A DNA stretch of 33,973 nucleotides, from assembly GCA_050245975.1 (NCBI GenBank), contig JBFWWW010000024.1, forward strand, positions 1-33,973, written 5' to 3'. Positions 15,155-23,204 of the stretch are shown here, in pieces. Source of the DNA: JBFWWW01 sp050245975. GTDB taxonomy: Bacteria; Pseudomonadota; Alphaproteobacteria; Rhizobiales; Hyphomicrobiaceae. Under the pieces are notes generated by a model, which saw only the letters and a list, made by a program, of their open reading frames with translations, made no database searches and had not been told where the DNA came from. Both the position numbers and the translations under genes were made by a program. How positions within the stretch are numbered: position 1 is the first letter of the stretch; the number at the start of each line of letters is the position of its first letter.

Positions 15155-15670
15155 ATGGCGATCGAAGTCGCATACCTCGGCATCACCCTCTGCCTCGACG
15201 ATGCGGACGAGCCCAATCGCGCTTTCTTCCGGCATTGCCGCGACGGCACACTTCATCTGCAGGCGTGCGCGGCCTGCCGGCGCGTACACTACCCGCCGTC
15301 GCCGGCCTGTCCGTTCTGCGGCGGCATCGCGCAGAGCTGGACGGCTGTCGGCGCGAGCGGATCGGTCTACAGCTTCACCGAAGTCCATCATGCGACCAAT
15401 GCGGCCTACAAGCCGTATGTGCCGTACATGGTGGCCATCGTCGAACTCGATGCGCAGCGCGGTGAACCGGCACCGACAGATGCAATCCGCATCCCGGCGC
15501 CCGTGGTGCTGCCTGACGGTTCGTTCGCACCGCCTGCCGTGCTGTCCGGCATCGGCATCAACAGCCGCATGCGGATGGTGTTCCGCACCGTCAGCGAGGA
15601 CATCGCTTTGCCCGCGTGGACGCCGGACGAGACTTCGCCGCCCGAGGCCGGCATCTGGCGTCCGGCCTGA
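15155..15670 (+). CDS. DUF35 Zn-ribbon/OB-fold protein, partner of the thiolase-like protein
   Basis: The 171-residue protein has the DUF35 layout. An N-terminal helix (NRAFFRHCRDGTLHLQ) is followed by a rubredoxin-like zinc ribbon with cysteines 38, 41, 52 and 55 (CAAC and CPFC), and then an OB-fold beta barrel beginning WTAVGASGSVYSFTEVHH. Family members bind acyl-CoA and are obligatory companions of thiolase-like enzymes such as Ltp2, HMG-CoA synthase and acetoacetyl-CoA thiolase in archaea. The spacing of eight bases after the thiolase-like gene, with GGAGGCGGT before the ATG, implies a stoichiometric complex. The gene ends the long unit; a convergent gene starts its 3' end 24 bases later with no visible terminator hairpin between them. 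Confidence 0.88.
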   Translation: MAIEVAYLGITLCLDDADEPNRAFFRHCRDGTLHLQACAACRRVHYPPSPACPFCGGIAQSWTAVGASGSVYSFTEVHHATNAAYKPYVPYMVAIVELDAQRGEPAPTDAIRIPAPVVLPDGSFAPPAVLSGIGINSRMRMVFRTVSEDIALPAWTPDETSPPEAGIWRPA

Positions 15671-15694
15671 GGTGTCGGACCCTCGAAACGAACC

Positions 15695-16861
15695 TCAGTC
15701 GAGCGTGCGGCGGAAGCGGCGGACGGCGATCGTCATGGCCACCAGCATGAGCGCCAGCAAGGCGGCCGCTTCGTACCGCAGGTCGTAGACGTCCGACGCC
15801 TTCAGCATGATGCCGCGCGTGATGCGCATGTAGTGCGTGAGCGGGAGACATTCGCCGATCGCCTGCGCCCAGGTGGGCATGCCGGCAAACGGGAACATGA
15901 AGCCCGAAAGCAGGATGTTCGGCAGAAAGAACATGAACGACATCTGGATCGCCTGCAGCTGGTTCTGGGCGATCGTGGAGAACGTGTAGCCGATCGAAAG
16001 GTTGGTCGCGATGAAGAGGATGCTGAGCCCGGCGAGCAGCGTCGTGCTTCCGGCAATGGGCACCTCGAAAACAACCGCGCCGAACACCAGGATCAGCGCC
16101 GCCTGGACAAAGCCGATCACGATGTAGGGCATGATCTTGCCCATCATGATCTCGACGGGCTCGATGGGCATGGCGAGAAGGCTCTCCATGGTCCCGCGCT
16201 CGATTTCGCGCGTCACGGACAGCGCGGTGAAGACCAGCATGGTCATCGTCAGGATGACGCCGAGCAGACCGGGCACGATGTTGAGGCTGGTGACGCCGGC
16301 GGGATTGTACCGGCGGTGCTGGACGATCTCGAAGGGTGCAACGGACTGCGTCGCCTGCGGGAGGCCGCGATCGCGTGCCAGGGCGGTGGCGACTATCCCC
16401 TCCAGTGCCGCGAGCGCGGTGCCGGCCGCCACCGGGTCGCTGGCGTCCGCAGCGACCAGCAATGCCGGCCGGTCGCCCCGGCGCACCCCACGCTCGAACC
16501 CGGTCGGGATTTCGACGCCGAACAGGACGCGGCCGGACCGCATCAGCTCGTCCATCTCGCGCTCGGAGTGAACGACCTGGACGATCTCGAAATAGGTGGT
16601 GTTGCGCAGCGCCGCCAGGATCGAGCGGTTGATGTCGCTGTTCTCGAACGCCAGCACGGCGGTCGGCAGGTGCCGCGGCATAGTGTTGATCGCAAATCCG
16701 AACAGCGTGAGCTGAATGATCGGGATGAAGATCATGGTGGCGAAGGTCAGCCGGTCGCGACGGAGCTGCAGGAATTCCTTGATGAAGACGGCGATCGTGC
16801 GGGAAACCACCCCGCTCCGTTCCAGGTGCCACAGCCAACTGAACGAAGGTCGCCAGATCAT
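15695..16861 (-). CDS. ABC-2 type efflux permease (YhhJ/YbhS-like)
   Basis: The 388-residue protein has the ABC-2 membrane architecture. One N-terminal span lies around RLTFATMIFIPIIQLTLFGFAI, then comes a large extracytoplasmic domain of about 150 residues, then five spans including GVILTMTMLVFTALSVTREIERGTMESLLAMPI. The last contains the conserved REIERGTMExLLAxPI coupling helix. It is the transmembrane part of an exporter with the ATPase encoded just upstream. The ATG at 16861 overlaps the ATPase stop (ATGA). E. coli ybhFSR has two permeases, while this cassette has only one, which would form a homodimer. Substrates of this group include drugs, cations and unknown metabolites; none is evident here. 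Confidence 0.9.
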   Translation of the reverse strand: MIWRPSFSWLWHLERSGVVSRTIAVFIKEFLQLRRDRLTFATMIFIPIIQLTLFGFAINTMPRHLPTAVLAFENSDINRSILAALRNTTYFEIVQVVHSEREMDELMRSGRVLFGVEIPTGFERGVRRGDRPALLVAADASDPVAAGTALAALEGIVATALARDRGLPQATQSVAPFEIVQHRRYNPAGVTSLNIVPGLLGVILTMTMLVFTALSVTREIERGTMESLLAMPIEPVEIMMGKIMPYIVIGFVQAALILVFGAVVFEVPIAGSTTLLAGLSILFIATNLSIGYTFSTIAQNQLQAIQMSFMFFLPNILLSGFMFPFAGMPTWAQAIGECLPLTHYMRITRGIMLKASDVYDLRYEAAALLALMLVAMTIAVRRFRRTLD

Positions 16862-17841
16862 TGGAAATTGTCCTGTGAGCGGCCCATGAGATCGATGAAG
16901 ACGTCTTCCAGTGTGGGCGACGACAGTTGCCAATCAAGCGTCTTGTCCTGGCTCAACTCTGCGACCGTGGCGTCAAGCCGGGCTGCGTCGCGGCCGGCCA
17001 CGTGCAGATTGGTCCCGAACGGAGCGACCATGTCGACACTCGGCATCCCGTCGAGCCGTTCGGCGAGCCGGTTGAGGTTCGGGCCGCTGACGGTGTACGT
17101 CCTGAGCCCCGATGCGGCGATCACCTCGGGAATCGAGCCCTGCGCCAGCAGCTCGCCGTAGGCGATATACGCGATCTCGTGGCAGCGCTCGGCTTCGTCC
17201 ATGTAGTGGGTCGAGACGAGCACGGTGATGCCGTCTGCGGCCAGCTTGTGGATCTCGGCCCAGAACTCGCGGCGGGCCTTCGGATCGACGCCCGCGGTCG
17301 GCTCGTCCAGCAGCAGCAGCTCGGGCTGGGGGAGAATGCAGGCGCCCAATGCGAGACGCTGTTTCCAGCCGCCCGACAGCGTGCCGGCGAGCTGGTCCTC
17401 GCGTCCCTCGAGTCCGAGGCGGGCGATGGCCTGCCGGACTGCCGTTCCCACATGCTCGAGCTGATAGACGCGGGCGACAAACTCGAGGTTCTCGCGGATC
17501 GAAAGATCCTGGTACAGGCTGAACCGCTGCGTCATGTAGCCGATCCGGCGCTTGAGCTTCTCGCGCTCCGTCAGGATGTCGTAGCCGAGGCAGGTTCCCC
17601 GTCCCGCATCCGGGGTGAGAAGGCCGCAGATCAGCCGCAGCGTCGTCGTCTTGCCCGAGCCGTTCGGGCCGAGAAAGCCGTAGATCTGTCCGCGCCTCAC
17701 CCTGAGCGAGAGATCGCGCACGACGACCTTGTCGCCGAAGGACTTCGTCAGGCCCTCGACCTCGATTGCGTAGGCGCCGTAGGGACGGTGCTCGCGGGAG
17801 CTGATCTGCTGGTCCAGGGAGGCGGTGTCGACGGCCGGCAT
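16858..17841 (-). CDS. ABC transporter ATP-binding protein (efflux, YbhF/DrrA-like)
   Basis: The 327-residue protein carries a single nucleotide-binding domain: Walker A GPNGSGKT at 58-65, Q-loop in YMTQRFSLYQDLS, signature LSGGWKQRL, Walker B LLLLDEPTAGVD and H-loop STHYMDEAERC. A C-terminal extension of about 90 residues is typical for drug and YbhF-like ATPases paired with ABC-2 permeases. Unlike E. coli YbhF, which holds two such domains in one chain, this is a half-size protein that must dimerise. It lies between the membrane-fusion gene (13 bases upstream) and the permease (4-base overlap) in a TetR-led operon. Confidence 0.92.
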   Translation of the reverse strand: MPAVDTASLDQQISSREHRPYGAYAIEVEGLTKSFGDKVVVRDLSLRVRRGQIYGFLGPNGSGKTTTLRLICGLLTPDAGRGTCLGYDILTEREKLKRRIGYMTQRFSLYQDLSIRENLEFVARVYQLEHVGTAVRQAIARLGLEGREDQLAGTLSGGWKQRLALGACILPQPELLLLDEPTAGVDPKARREFWAEIHKLAADGITVLVSTHYMDEAERCHEIAYIAYGELLAQGSIPEVIAASGLRTYTVSGPNLNRLAERLDGMPSVDMVAPFGTNLHVAGRDAARLDATVAELSQDKTLDWQLSSPTLEDVFIDLMGRSQDNFQ

Positions 17842-17854
17842 GGTTCGCCTCGCG

Positions 17855-18634
17855 CTACTGTCTGGCGATGGGCGAGACGGAGGCCGGCTGTCCGACCCTG
17901 AGCTCGCCCGGCTGGTCCGGGATGGCCTCGACGCGGAACACGAGCCGCGCGCGTTCCTCCAGGCTGTAGATCACGGGCGGAGAAAATTCGGCCTGCGCCG
18001 AGATGAAACTGATGCGCGCCGTCAAGCTGGCCGGGCAGCCGTCGCAGGAGACGCGCACCTGATCGTCGATATGCATCCCGGGCAGGATGGCCTGCGGCAC
18101 GAAGAAGCGGACCTTGATGTTCTGCGGCGGCATGAGCGACACGATGGGGCGACCGGCCTCGACCATCTCGCCTTTCCTGAAATAGACCTCCTGCACGATG
18201 CCTGTCGCGGGGCTCAGGCGCTGCCGGCGATCGAGCTTCGTTTTTGCGGAGCTCAGCCGGGCTTCCGCCGTGCGCAGCGTCGCCTGCGCGGCATCGAGGG
18301 TCTTTTGCGTCCCTATGTTGCTCTTTGCGAGCACGCTGGCGCGATCGTAATCCTGTTTGGCATTGGCGAGGGCCGCCTCGGCCTCGTTGACGGCGGCGCG
18401 CTGCAGGTCGTCGTCGAGCGCGAACAGCGGTTGCCCGGCAGCGACCGACGTGCCTTCACGCACGAACAGGGTCTCGACGCGGCCGGGCTCGTCCGGGCTC
18501 ACGAACACGAAGTCCGCTTCCACCCATCCCTGGAAGCTGTCGGGCAGGCCGGCTTTCCTGAAATGGAAATAAACCAGGATGGCTGCGACCAGCACGAGGA
18601 CGGCGACCGCCAGCAGGATCAAGCGGGATTTCAT
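17855..18634 (-). CDS. HlyD/YbhG-type membrane-fusion protein
   Basis: The 259-residue protein begins with an uncleaved membrane anchor (RLILLAVAVLVLVAAILVYF) and continues with a half-lipoyl beta strand set (PDEPGRVETLFVREGTSVAAGQPLFALDD). A short coiled-coil hairpin follows (about residues 76-138, rich in alanine and charged residues), then the second half-lipoyl part (LSPATGIVQEVYFRKGEMVEAGRPIVSL) and a beta-barrel domain ending GELRVGQPASVSPI. Such adaptors connect the inner-membrane ABC exporter to the cell envelope or an outer-membrane channel. It is shorter than E. coli YbhG (about 330 residues), mainly through a shorter hairpin. Its ATG overlaps the TetR stop (ATGA). No outer-membrane channel gene is present. 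Confidence 0.88.
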   Translation of the reverse strand: MKSRLILLAVAVLVLVAAILVYFHFRKAGLPDSFQGWVEADFVFVSPDEPGRVETLFVREGTSVAAGQPLFALDDDLQRAAVNEAEAALANAKQDYDRASVLAKSNIGTQKTLDAAQATLRTAEARLSSAKTKLDRRQRLSPATGIVQEVYFRKGEMVEAGRPIVSLMPPQNIKVRFFVPQAILPGMHIDDQVRVSCDGCPASLTARISFISAQAEFSPPVIYSLEERARLVFRVEAIPDQPGELRVGQPASVSPIARQ

Positions 18635-19329
18635 GGCCGGCGGCTCCGTGTCTTGCCGATGAGCATGTCGCGATAGGCATCGAGGAAGCCCGGGACATCG
18701 AGCGGATGCGTGCGGGCGAAGAGCGCGTCCCAGATCACGATGAACAGGAGAGGGGCGGCTGCGAGCTGCGGAAAGCGGGCAAGGGCGTCGGAATCGAGCT
18801 TGCGCCGGGCGGCGGCGCGCTCGGCCAATCCGGAAATCAGGGGCAGAACCCGTCCGACGACGTTGCGATAGTAGAATTCGGCGATGCGCGGAAAGCGCGG
18901 ACCATCAGCAATCACAAGTCGCAGAAGAAGCTTGCGGCTGGTGCCGAGCACCTCCCGCTCGAAGACGGCGAACAGCATGTCGAGCATCTGGTCGATGGGC
19001 AGATCGGGCTTGCCCGAAAGGGCGTCCAAATGCTGCAGGACCGGCGATATCGCGCCGAGGATGACCTCTTCGAAAAGGGTCTCCTTGTCGGTGAAGTAGA
19101 GATAGATCGTGCCCTTTGCGATACCTGCCCGCTCGGCGATTTTATCGAGCCGTGCCGCCTGGTATCCGAATTCGGAGAATTCCAGCAGCGCGGCGTCCAG
19201 AATGGCGTGCCTGCGCGCAGCCGATCCGGCTTTCCGGCTTCGGTCCGTCGCCGCGGCCGGCCGGCCGGGAGAGCGCGCCGGTGCTGCCTTTTCTTTCGTC
19301 TTGCGGCGACGGGGCGCCGGAGTGCGCAT
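18631..19329 (-). CDS. TetR-family repressor of the ABC efflux cassette
   Basis: The 232-residue regulator has a basic N-terminal tail (TPAPRRRKTKEKAAPARSPG), a TetR helix-turn-helix at about 40-90 (ILDAALLEFSEFGYQAARLD, then KIAERAGIAKGTIYLYFTDKETLFEEV) and an all-helical ligand domain, probably TetR_C_AcrR-like. I place the start at ATG 19329, with GAGG seven bases upstream. An earlier in-frame ATG at 19362 falls inside the 20-bp operator and the -10 box, so it cannot be the true start. It heads the operon and sits on its own operator, the classic layout of CecR/YbiH-type control of YbhGFSR-like exporters, with release on binding the exported compound. Confidence 0.9.
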   Translation of the reverse strand: MRTPAPRRRKTKEKAAPARSPGRPAAATDRSRKAGSAARRHAILDAALLEFSEFGYQAARLDKIAERAGIAKGTIYLYFTDKETLFEEVILGAISPVLQHLDALSGKPDLPIDQMLDMLFAVFEREVLGTSRKLLLRLVIADGPRFPRIAEFYYRNVVGRVLPLISGLAERAAARRKLDSDALARFPQLAAAPLLFIVIWDALFARTHPLDVPGFLDAYRDMLIGKTRSRRP

Positions 19330-19342
19330 GCGTACCTCTTCA

Positions 19343-19362
19343 ATGACTGACCGGTCAGTCAT
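19343..19362. promoter_or_regulatory. TetR operator, perfect 20-bp palindrome
   Basis: ATGACTGACCGGTCAGTCAT is its own reverse complement over all 20 bases. It lies 13 bases before the tetR start and overlaps the -10 box. TGACTGACxxGTCAGTCA-like sites are typical of TetR/AcrR regulators of efflux systems. Its location implies autorepression of the whole four-gene operon. Confidence 0.88.
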
Positions 19363-19387
19363 AGATCGGGGCGCGCCCGAAAGACAA
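19358..19387 (-). promoter_or_regulatory. Promoter of the TetR-efflux operon
   Basis: On the minus strand TTGTCT (19382-19387) and TATGAC (19358-19363) are separated by 18 bases, a fair sigma-70-type pair. The -10 lies within the 20-bp palindrome, so repressor and polymerase compete. The remaining spacer 19388-19499 holds nothing else I can identify. Confidence 0.55.
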
Positions 19388-19499
19388 GCTTAAAATCCTT
19401 ATCGCGGCCGTTGGCGCAGGACGTCAAAGGGGCCGGAAATGGCAGGGGATCGGCGGCGGCAGCAGGGTCAGCGGAGCCGGGCGATCTGCACAGGCGGCG

Positions 19500-20306
19500 T
19501 CATAGATCGACGGAGAAGTCGAGGCGCACGAGATCGCCGCGAAAGAACAGGTGGCCGAAATAGACGATCGTGCCCGAGCTGTTGCGCACGATGCGGCGCA
19601 ATTCGGCGACCGGCGCCGACTCATGGAGGCTCAGCTTCTCGGCCAGCTCGATATCCGCCTCGCCGATGGTGAAGGTCTGCTGAATGTGGCCCAGGTCGGC
19701 GTGGCGCACGGCGAGCCGCTCCAGAATCGGGCGGTCGCTGTGGCCTTCCTTTTCGAGCGCGCGGTAAAGCGTGCGCTCGACGAGGATGTCGGTCATCGCC
19801 ACGGGGTAGGGAAAGTCCTTGTGGTGGTGGAGGTGGATGACCCGATGATAGGCATCGCCCGGCTTGCCCTCGTCCGGCGCTACGGGCAACGGACGATCCC
19901 ACGGCGTGCTGCCGATGCTCGTCACGGTGACCGCAGTCGAGTGCGTCTCCAGCTCGGCAAGGTTCAGCGCCAGCGTGAACCAGCGCCCGTCCAGTGGCTG
20001 GCGGATGATCGAGCTGCCGCGGCGGTCTCGATGCCGCGCGATCAGGCCTTCGTCCGCGAGCAGGTCGAGGGCATGGCGGACGGTGATGCGGCCGACGCCG
20101 AATTCCTTGACCAGCGCATCGAGCGCCGGCAGCCGGTCTCCGGTCTGCCACTCCCCGCGCGAGATCCGGCGGCGCAGGATGGCCGCGAGCCGCCGGTACA
20201 TGGCGATGCCCGTGCGCCCGCTGCCTGTCGCCGCGCCCTGACGTGGTGCGGTCCGGCGTTTCTTGACGACGGCCGGCGCGGTGCGTCGCTTTGTCGATCG
20301 CGTCAT
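19500..20306 (-). CDS. GntR-family regulator with UTRA domain (HutC type)
   Basis: The 268-residue protein has a basic N-terminus, a GntR winged helix (about residues 34-105; MYRRLAAILRRRISRGEWQTG, DRLPALDALVKEFGVGRITVRHALDLLADEGLI) and a UTRA ligand-binding domain (about 115-265). The latter has the typical ends PYPVAMTDILVERTLYRAL and ELRRIVRNSSGTIVYFGHLFFRGDLVRLDF. UTRA regulators sense sugars, sugar acids or small metabolites and usually repress the linked catabolic genes. It is the last gene of the cassette, overlapping the enolase-superfamily gene by four bases (ATGA). Its likely site is the inverted repeat over the promoter at 24583-24618 (inference). Confidence 0.9.
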   Translation of the reverse strand: MTRSTKRRTAPAVVKKRRTAPRQGAATGSGRTGIAMYRRLAAILRRRISRGEWQTGDRLPALDALVKEFGVGRITVRHALDLLADEGLIARHRDRRGSSIIRQPLDGRWFTLALNLAELETHSTAVTVTSIGSTPWDRPLPVAPDEGKPGDAYHRVIHLHHHKDFPYPVAMTDILVERTLYRALEKEGHSDRPILERLAVRHADLGHIQQTFTIGEADIELAEKLSLHESAPVAELRRIVRNSSGTIVYFGHLFFRGDLVRLDFSVDL

Positions 20307-21436
20307 CGTGCGTCAACCTCGGCCCGGGCAAATGCGTCCTCGCGCAGAAGATTGTCGCCAAGGCCCGCCCCGCGGGGAAGTGCCAAACGGCCGTCGTGCA
20401 CGACGGGGGCGTCGTTGAGAAGCATGTCGAAGAGCGGGTTGGATTTGGAATCCATCTCCAGCCACGACATGCCGTCGATGGCCGCGCTGAGATGGGCGCT
20501 GGCATAGAGCCCGACAGGCCCGCCGTACATATGCAGGCAGGCACGTTTGCCTGCAGCGAGGATATCGCGGCAGATCTCCCGGCCTTCGCTGATGCCGCCG
20601 GTCTTCGTGATGTCGGGCTGGACGACATCCGGGCCGATCTCGTCCAGAACGCGGCGGAAGCCGGCCTTGCGATAGGTGTTCTCTCCCAGGGCCACGGGAG
20701 GCCGGCCGGGTTCGTCGCGCCAGGCGACATAGCTGTCCCAGTCGTCGGCCAGAAACGGCTCCTCGAGCCAGTCGAGCGAGAGCCGTGCCAACTCGGGAGC
20801 GAGCGTCCGCAGCCGGGACAGCGAGAACGACTGCGTCGCGTCCGCCATCAAGGTGCGATTTCCGGCAATTTCCCGCGCTTCGAGGAGGCCTTTGCGCACG
20901 ACGTTCGCATCGTTCGGGATGCGGAACTTGAAGCGGGTGTGTCCTCTGGCGGCCATGTCCTCGATGGCGGCCGGACGGTCGATCGGGAGATTGGTCGCGT
21001 AGACTTCGACGCTACGCGGAGCCGCTCCTCCGCGCAGGTGATCGGCGAGCGGCTGGCCGGCGCGTCGCGCGACGAGATCCCACATGGCGATGTCCGCGCC
21101 GCAAAGCGCCTGCTGGAAGGGACCGACGGCGCCGAGCTGGTTGGCGAGCGAGCGCATCCTTTCGGCGGCACGCCAGTAGAGGGCGGCCGGATCGTCGAGC
21201 TCCTGGCCGACGAGAAAGGGGCGCAGCACATTGAGGAGAATGTCGACGCGGTCGCGGCAGCCCCACGGCGGGAAGTTGCCCCACGCCTCGCCGATGCCCC
21301 AGCAGCCGTCGCGCGTCTCGATGCGCACCAGAATGTTGTGCCGCGTCGTGACCGTGCCGAAGGGCGCCACGATCGGCGTGGCCAGAGGAGCCGCGACGAG
21401 GGCGACGCGCAGCCTCGCAATGGTCGATGCGCTCAT
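20303..21436 (-). CDS. Enolase-superfamily protein, mandelate racemase type (probable sugar-acid dehydratase)
   Basis: The 377-residue protein has the N-terminal capping domain and TIM barrel of the mandelate racemase/muconate lactonizing group. Metal ligands are D199 (LMADAT), E225 (LEEPF) and E252 (LGEN). D275 in QPDITKTGG and H302 in CLHMYGG probably form the His-Asp dyad of the racemase subgroup. The second-strand KxK motif reads K170-F-R172 rather than KxK, which argues against a racemase and fits dehydratases that use the other base. Such enzymes abstract the proton alpha to a carboxylate, for example dehydrating aldonic acids to 2-keto-3-deoxy acids. Neighbouring sugar-type permeases, a lactonase-like protein and an SDR suggest exactly that, but the substrate is unknown. 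Confidence 0.88.
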   Translation of the reverse strand: MSASTIARLRVALVAAPLATPIVAPFGTVTTRHNILVRIETRDGCWGIGEAWGNFPPWGCRDRVDILLNVLRPFLVGQELDDPAALYWRAAERMRSLANQLGAVGPFQQALCGADIAMWDLVARRAGQPLADHLRGGAAPRSVEVYATNLPIDRPAAIEDMAARGHTRFKFRIPNDANVVRKGLLEAREIAGNRTLMADATQSFSLSRLRTLAPELARLSLDWLEEPFLADDWDSYVAWRDEPGRPPVALGENTYRKAGFRRVLDEIGPDVVQPDITKTGGISEGREICRDILAAGKRACLHMYGGPVGLYASAHLSAAIDGMSWLEMDSKSNPLFDMLLNDAPVVHDGRLALPRGAGLGDNLLREDAFARAEVDAR

Positions 21437-22275
21437 TTGACGGCTCCGGCGGTTCTACCGGGCGAGATGTGGCCCTGGATCGGCAGGAACAGGAGGAAGA
21501 CCGGCAACGTGGTGACGACGGAGGCGGCCATCACGGCGCCCCAGTCGACATTGTCGTCGCCGAAGAACTGATAGAGGCCGAGCGGCAGTGTCTTCATGTC
21601 GGTCTGGGTGAGGAAGGCGAGCGCGAACAAGTATTCGGTCCAGCATAGAAGGAACGCGTAGGTTGCCGTCGCGATGAAGCCCGGCAGCATCACGGGGCAG
21701 ACGATGAGCCACAGGACCTGCCAGCGCGACGCGCCGTCCATGATGGCGGCTTCGTCGAGGCTTTTGGGAACGGTCACGAGGTAGCCGACCAGCATGTAGA
21801 CGGAGAAGGGGATCGTGAAGGCGGTGTAGGTCAGTATCATGCCGACGTAGCTGTTGATGAGATGCATGGTCGCGAACGCGACGAACAGCGGGTTGATGAG
21901 GACGATCCACGGGAACACCTGGCCGAACAGGATGCCCATGAACGTCAGCCGCTTCAGGGGAAAGTCGAAGCGCGAGAAGGCATAGGCGGTCATGATCGAC
22001 AGTATCGTCGAGGCGACCGTGGCGGCGACGCAGATGACCAGGCTGTTGATGATGAAGCGCCCGAAGCCGGACTGGAAAATCTTGACGTAGTTCTCGAGCG
22101 TGAAGGTGGAGACTTGCGACAGCAGGCCGCCGCCGGGTTTGAAGGAGCCGATCAGGACGTAGATCGTCGGGTAGATGAGAACGAACAGGGTGACGAGCGC
22201 GAGCAGGGCGGACACGGCGATGCCGATGGGCCCCGGGTCGCGCGCTGAGCGCCGCATTCCCGATGTCGCGCTCAC
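21433..22275 (-). CDS. Sugar-type ABC transporter permease (MalG/UgpE family)
   Basis: The 280-residue protein has six predicted spans and the cytoplasmic EAA loop (KSLDEAAIMDGASRWQVLWLIVCPVMLPG) that contacts the ATPase. The start is GTG at 22275, overlapping the stop of the partner permease and preceded by GGAGGAAAG. A longer in-frame opening upstream lies within the partner gene and is not coding. It pairs with the other permease to import a sugar, polyol or sugar acid delivered by the family 1 binding protein. No ATPase gene is in the cassette, so a shared MsmK/UgpC-type ATPase from elsewhere is presumably used. Four bases overlap with the enolase gene. Confidence 0.92.
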   Translation of the reverse strand: MSATSGMRRSARDPGPIGIAVSALLALVTLFVLIYPTIYVLIGSFKPGGGLLSQVSTFTLENYVKIFQSGFGRFIINSLVICVAATVASTILSIMTAYAFSRFDFPLKRLTFMGILFGQVFPWIVLINPLFVAFATMHLINSYVGMILTYTAFTIPFSVYMLVGYLVTVPKSLDEAAIMDGASRWQVLWLIVCPVMLPGFIATATYAFLLCWTEYLFALAFLTQTDMKTLPLGLYQFFGDDNVDWGAVMAASVVTTLPVFLLFLPIQGHISPGRTAGAVK

Positions 22276-23168
22276 AGGCTTTCCTCCAGCTGCCGGCGGG
22301 CGATGACCCGCAGATAGACGGCGCCGAAGACCGCCATCACGAGGGCCATGATCATGCCGATTGCCGAGCTGTAGCCGAGCCGGAAGTCGATGAACGCCTT
22401 GATGTAGATCTCCGTCGCGAGAACGTTGGTGAAGGTCCCGGGGCCGGCCCCGGTCGCCAGCCACACGTAGACGAAGTTGTTGAACGACCAGAACACGGAC
22501 ATCAGCCCGAGCACCAGCAGCGAGGGCATCAGAAACGGCAGCGTGATGTAGCGGAACTGCTGCCAGCGCGTGGCGCCGTCGAGCTCGGCGGCCTCGTGCA
22601 ATTCCTCGGGGATCGTCTGCAGGCTGGAGATCAGCGACAGCGCGATCAGCGGCACGGTGTTCCACACCATGATGGCGACGATCGCCGGCCAGACGGTGCG
22701 CATGTCGGCAAAGAATGCGATCGGCTGGTCGATGATGTTGAGGGTCATCAGCGCTTGGTTCACGGCCCCGTGCGGGTCGAGCAGCCAGCGCCAGATCACG
22801 ACCGCAACGATGGGCGGCGTCGCCCAGGGTATGAGCAGGGCGAAGCGGGAGAGCGTGCCGAGGCGGACACGCTTCAGCGCCCGGGAGTCGATCAGCACGG
22901 CGATGCCGAGGCCGAGCAGCAGGCGGACGACAACGGATGTCGCCGTCAGCCAGACGAGCGTGTTGAACAGGATGTGGCTCAGGTCGCCGACGCGGGCCAG
23001 CTCGCGGTAGTTGTCGAGCCCCACCCATTTGCCGCCCTGGCGCATGCCGAGCAGCGACAGATCGGTGAAGCTCAGGCTCAGGTTCTTGACGACAGGATAG
23101 CCGTAGAACAGAACGAGCAGGCTCAGCGTCGGCAGCAGCATGGCCGCGATGAAAAGCCTGTTGCGCAT
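22272..23168 (-). CDS. Sugar-type ABC transporter permease (MalF/UgpA family)
   Basis: The 298-residue protein starts MRNRLFIAAMLLPTLSLLVLFYGYPVVKNLSLSF, the N-terminal span usual for the MalF/UgpA family, followed by five more spans. The EAA loop reads EELHEAAELDGATRWQQF..LPFLMPS. It forms a heterodimer with the MalG-type permease, whose start overlaps its stop (GTGA). It lies 36 bases after the binding-protein gene, in the usual order binding protein, MalF-type, MalG-type. Confidence 0.93.
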   Translation of the reverse strand: MRNRLFIAAMLLPTLSLLVLFYGYPVVKNLSLSFTDLSLLGMRQGGKWVGLDNYRELARVGDLSHILFNTLVWLTATSVVVRLLLGLGIAVLIDSRALKRVRLGTLSRFALLIPWATPPIVAVVIWRWLLDPHGAVNQALMTLNIIDQPIAFFADMRTVWPAIVAIMVWNTVPLIALSLISSLQTIPEELHEAAELDGATRWQQFRYITLPFLMPSLLVLGLMSVFWSFNNFVYVWLATGAGPGTFTNVLATEIYIKAFIDFRLGYSSAIGMIMALVMAVFGAVYLRVIARRQLEESL

Positions 23169-23204
23169 GCCTGCCAGCCGACCCTTTCCCAGCTCCCGAG
23201 ACCG

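Noticed and set aside
19330..19362. ATG at 19362 as the tetR start
   Set aside because: It is inside the perfect operator and the -10 box and has no ribosome site; ATG 19329 has GAGG upstream.
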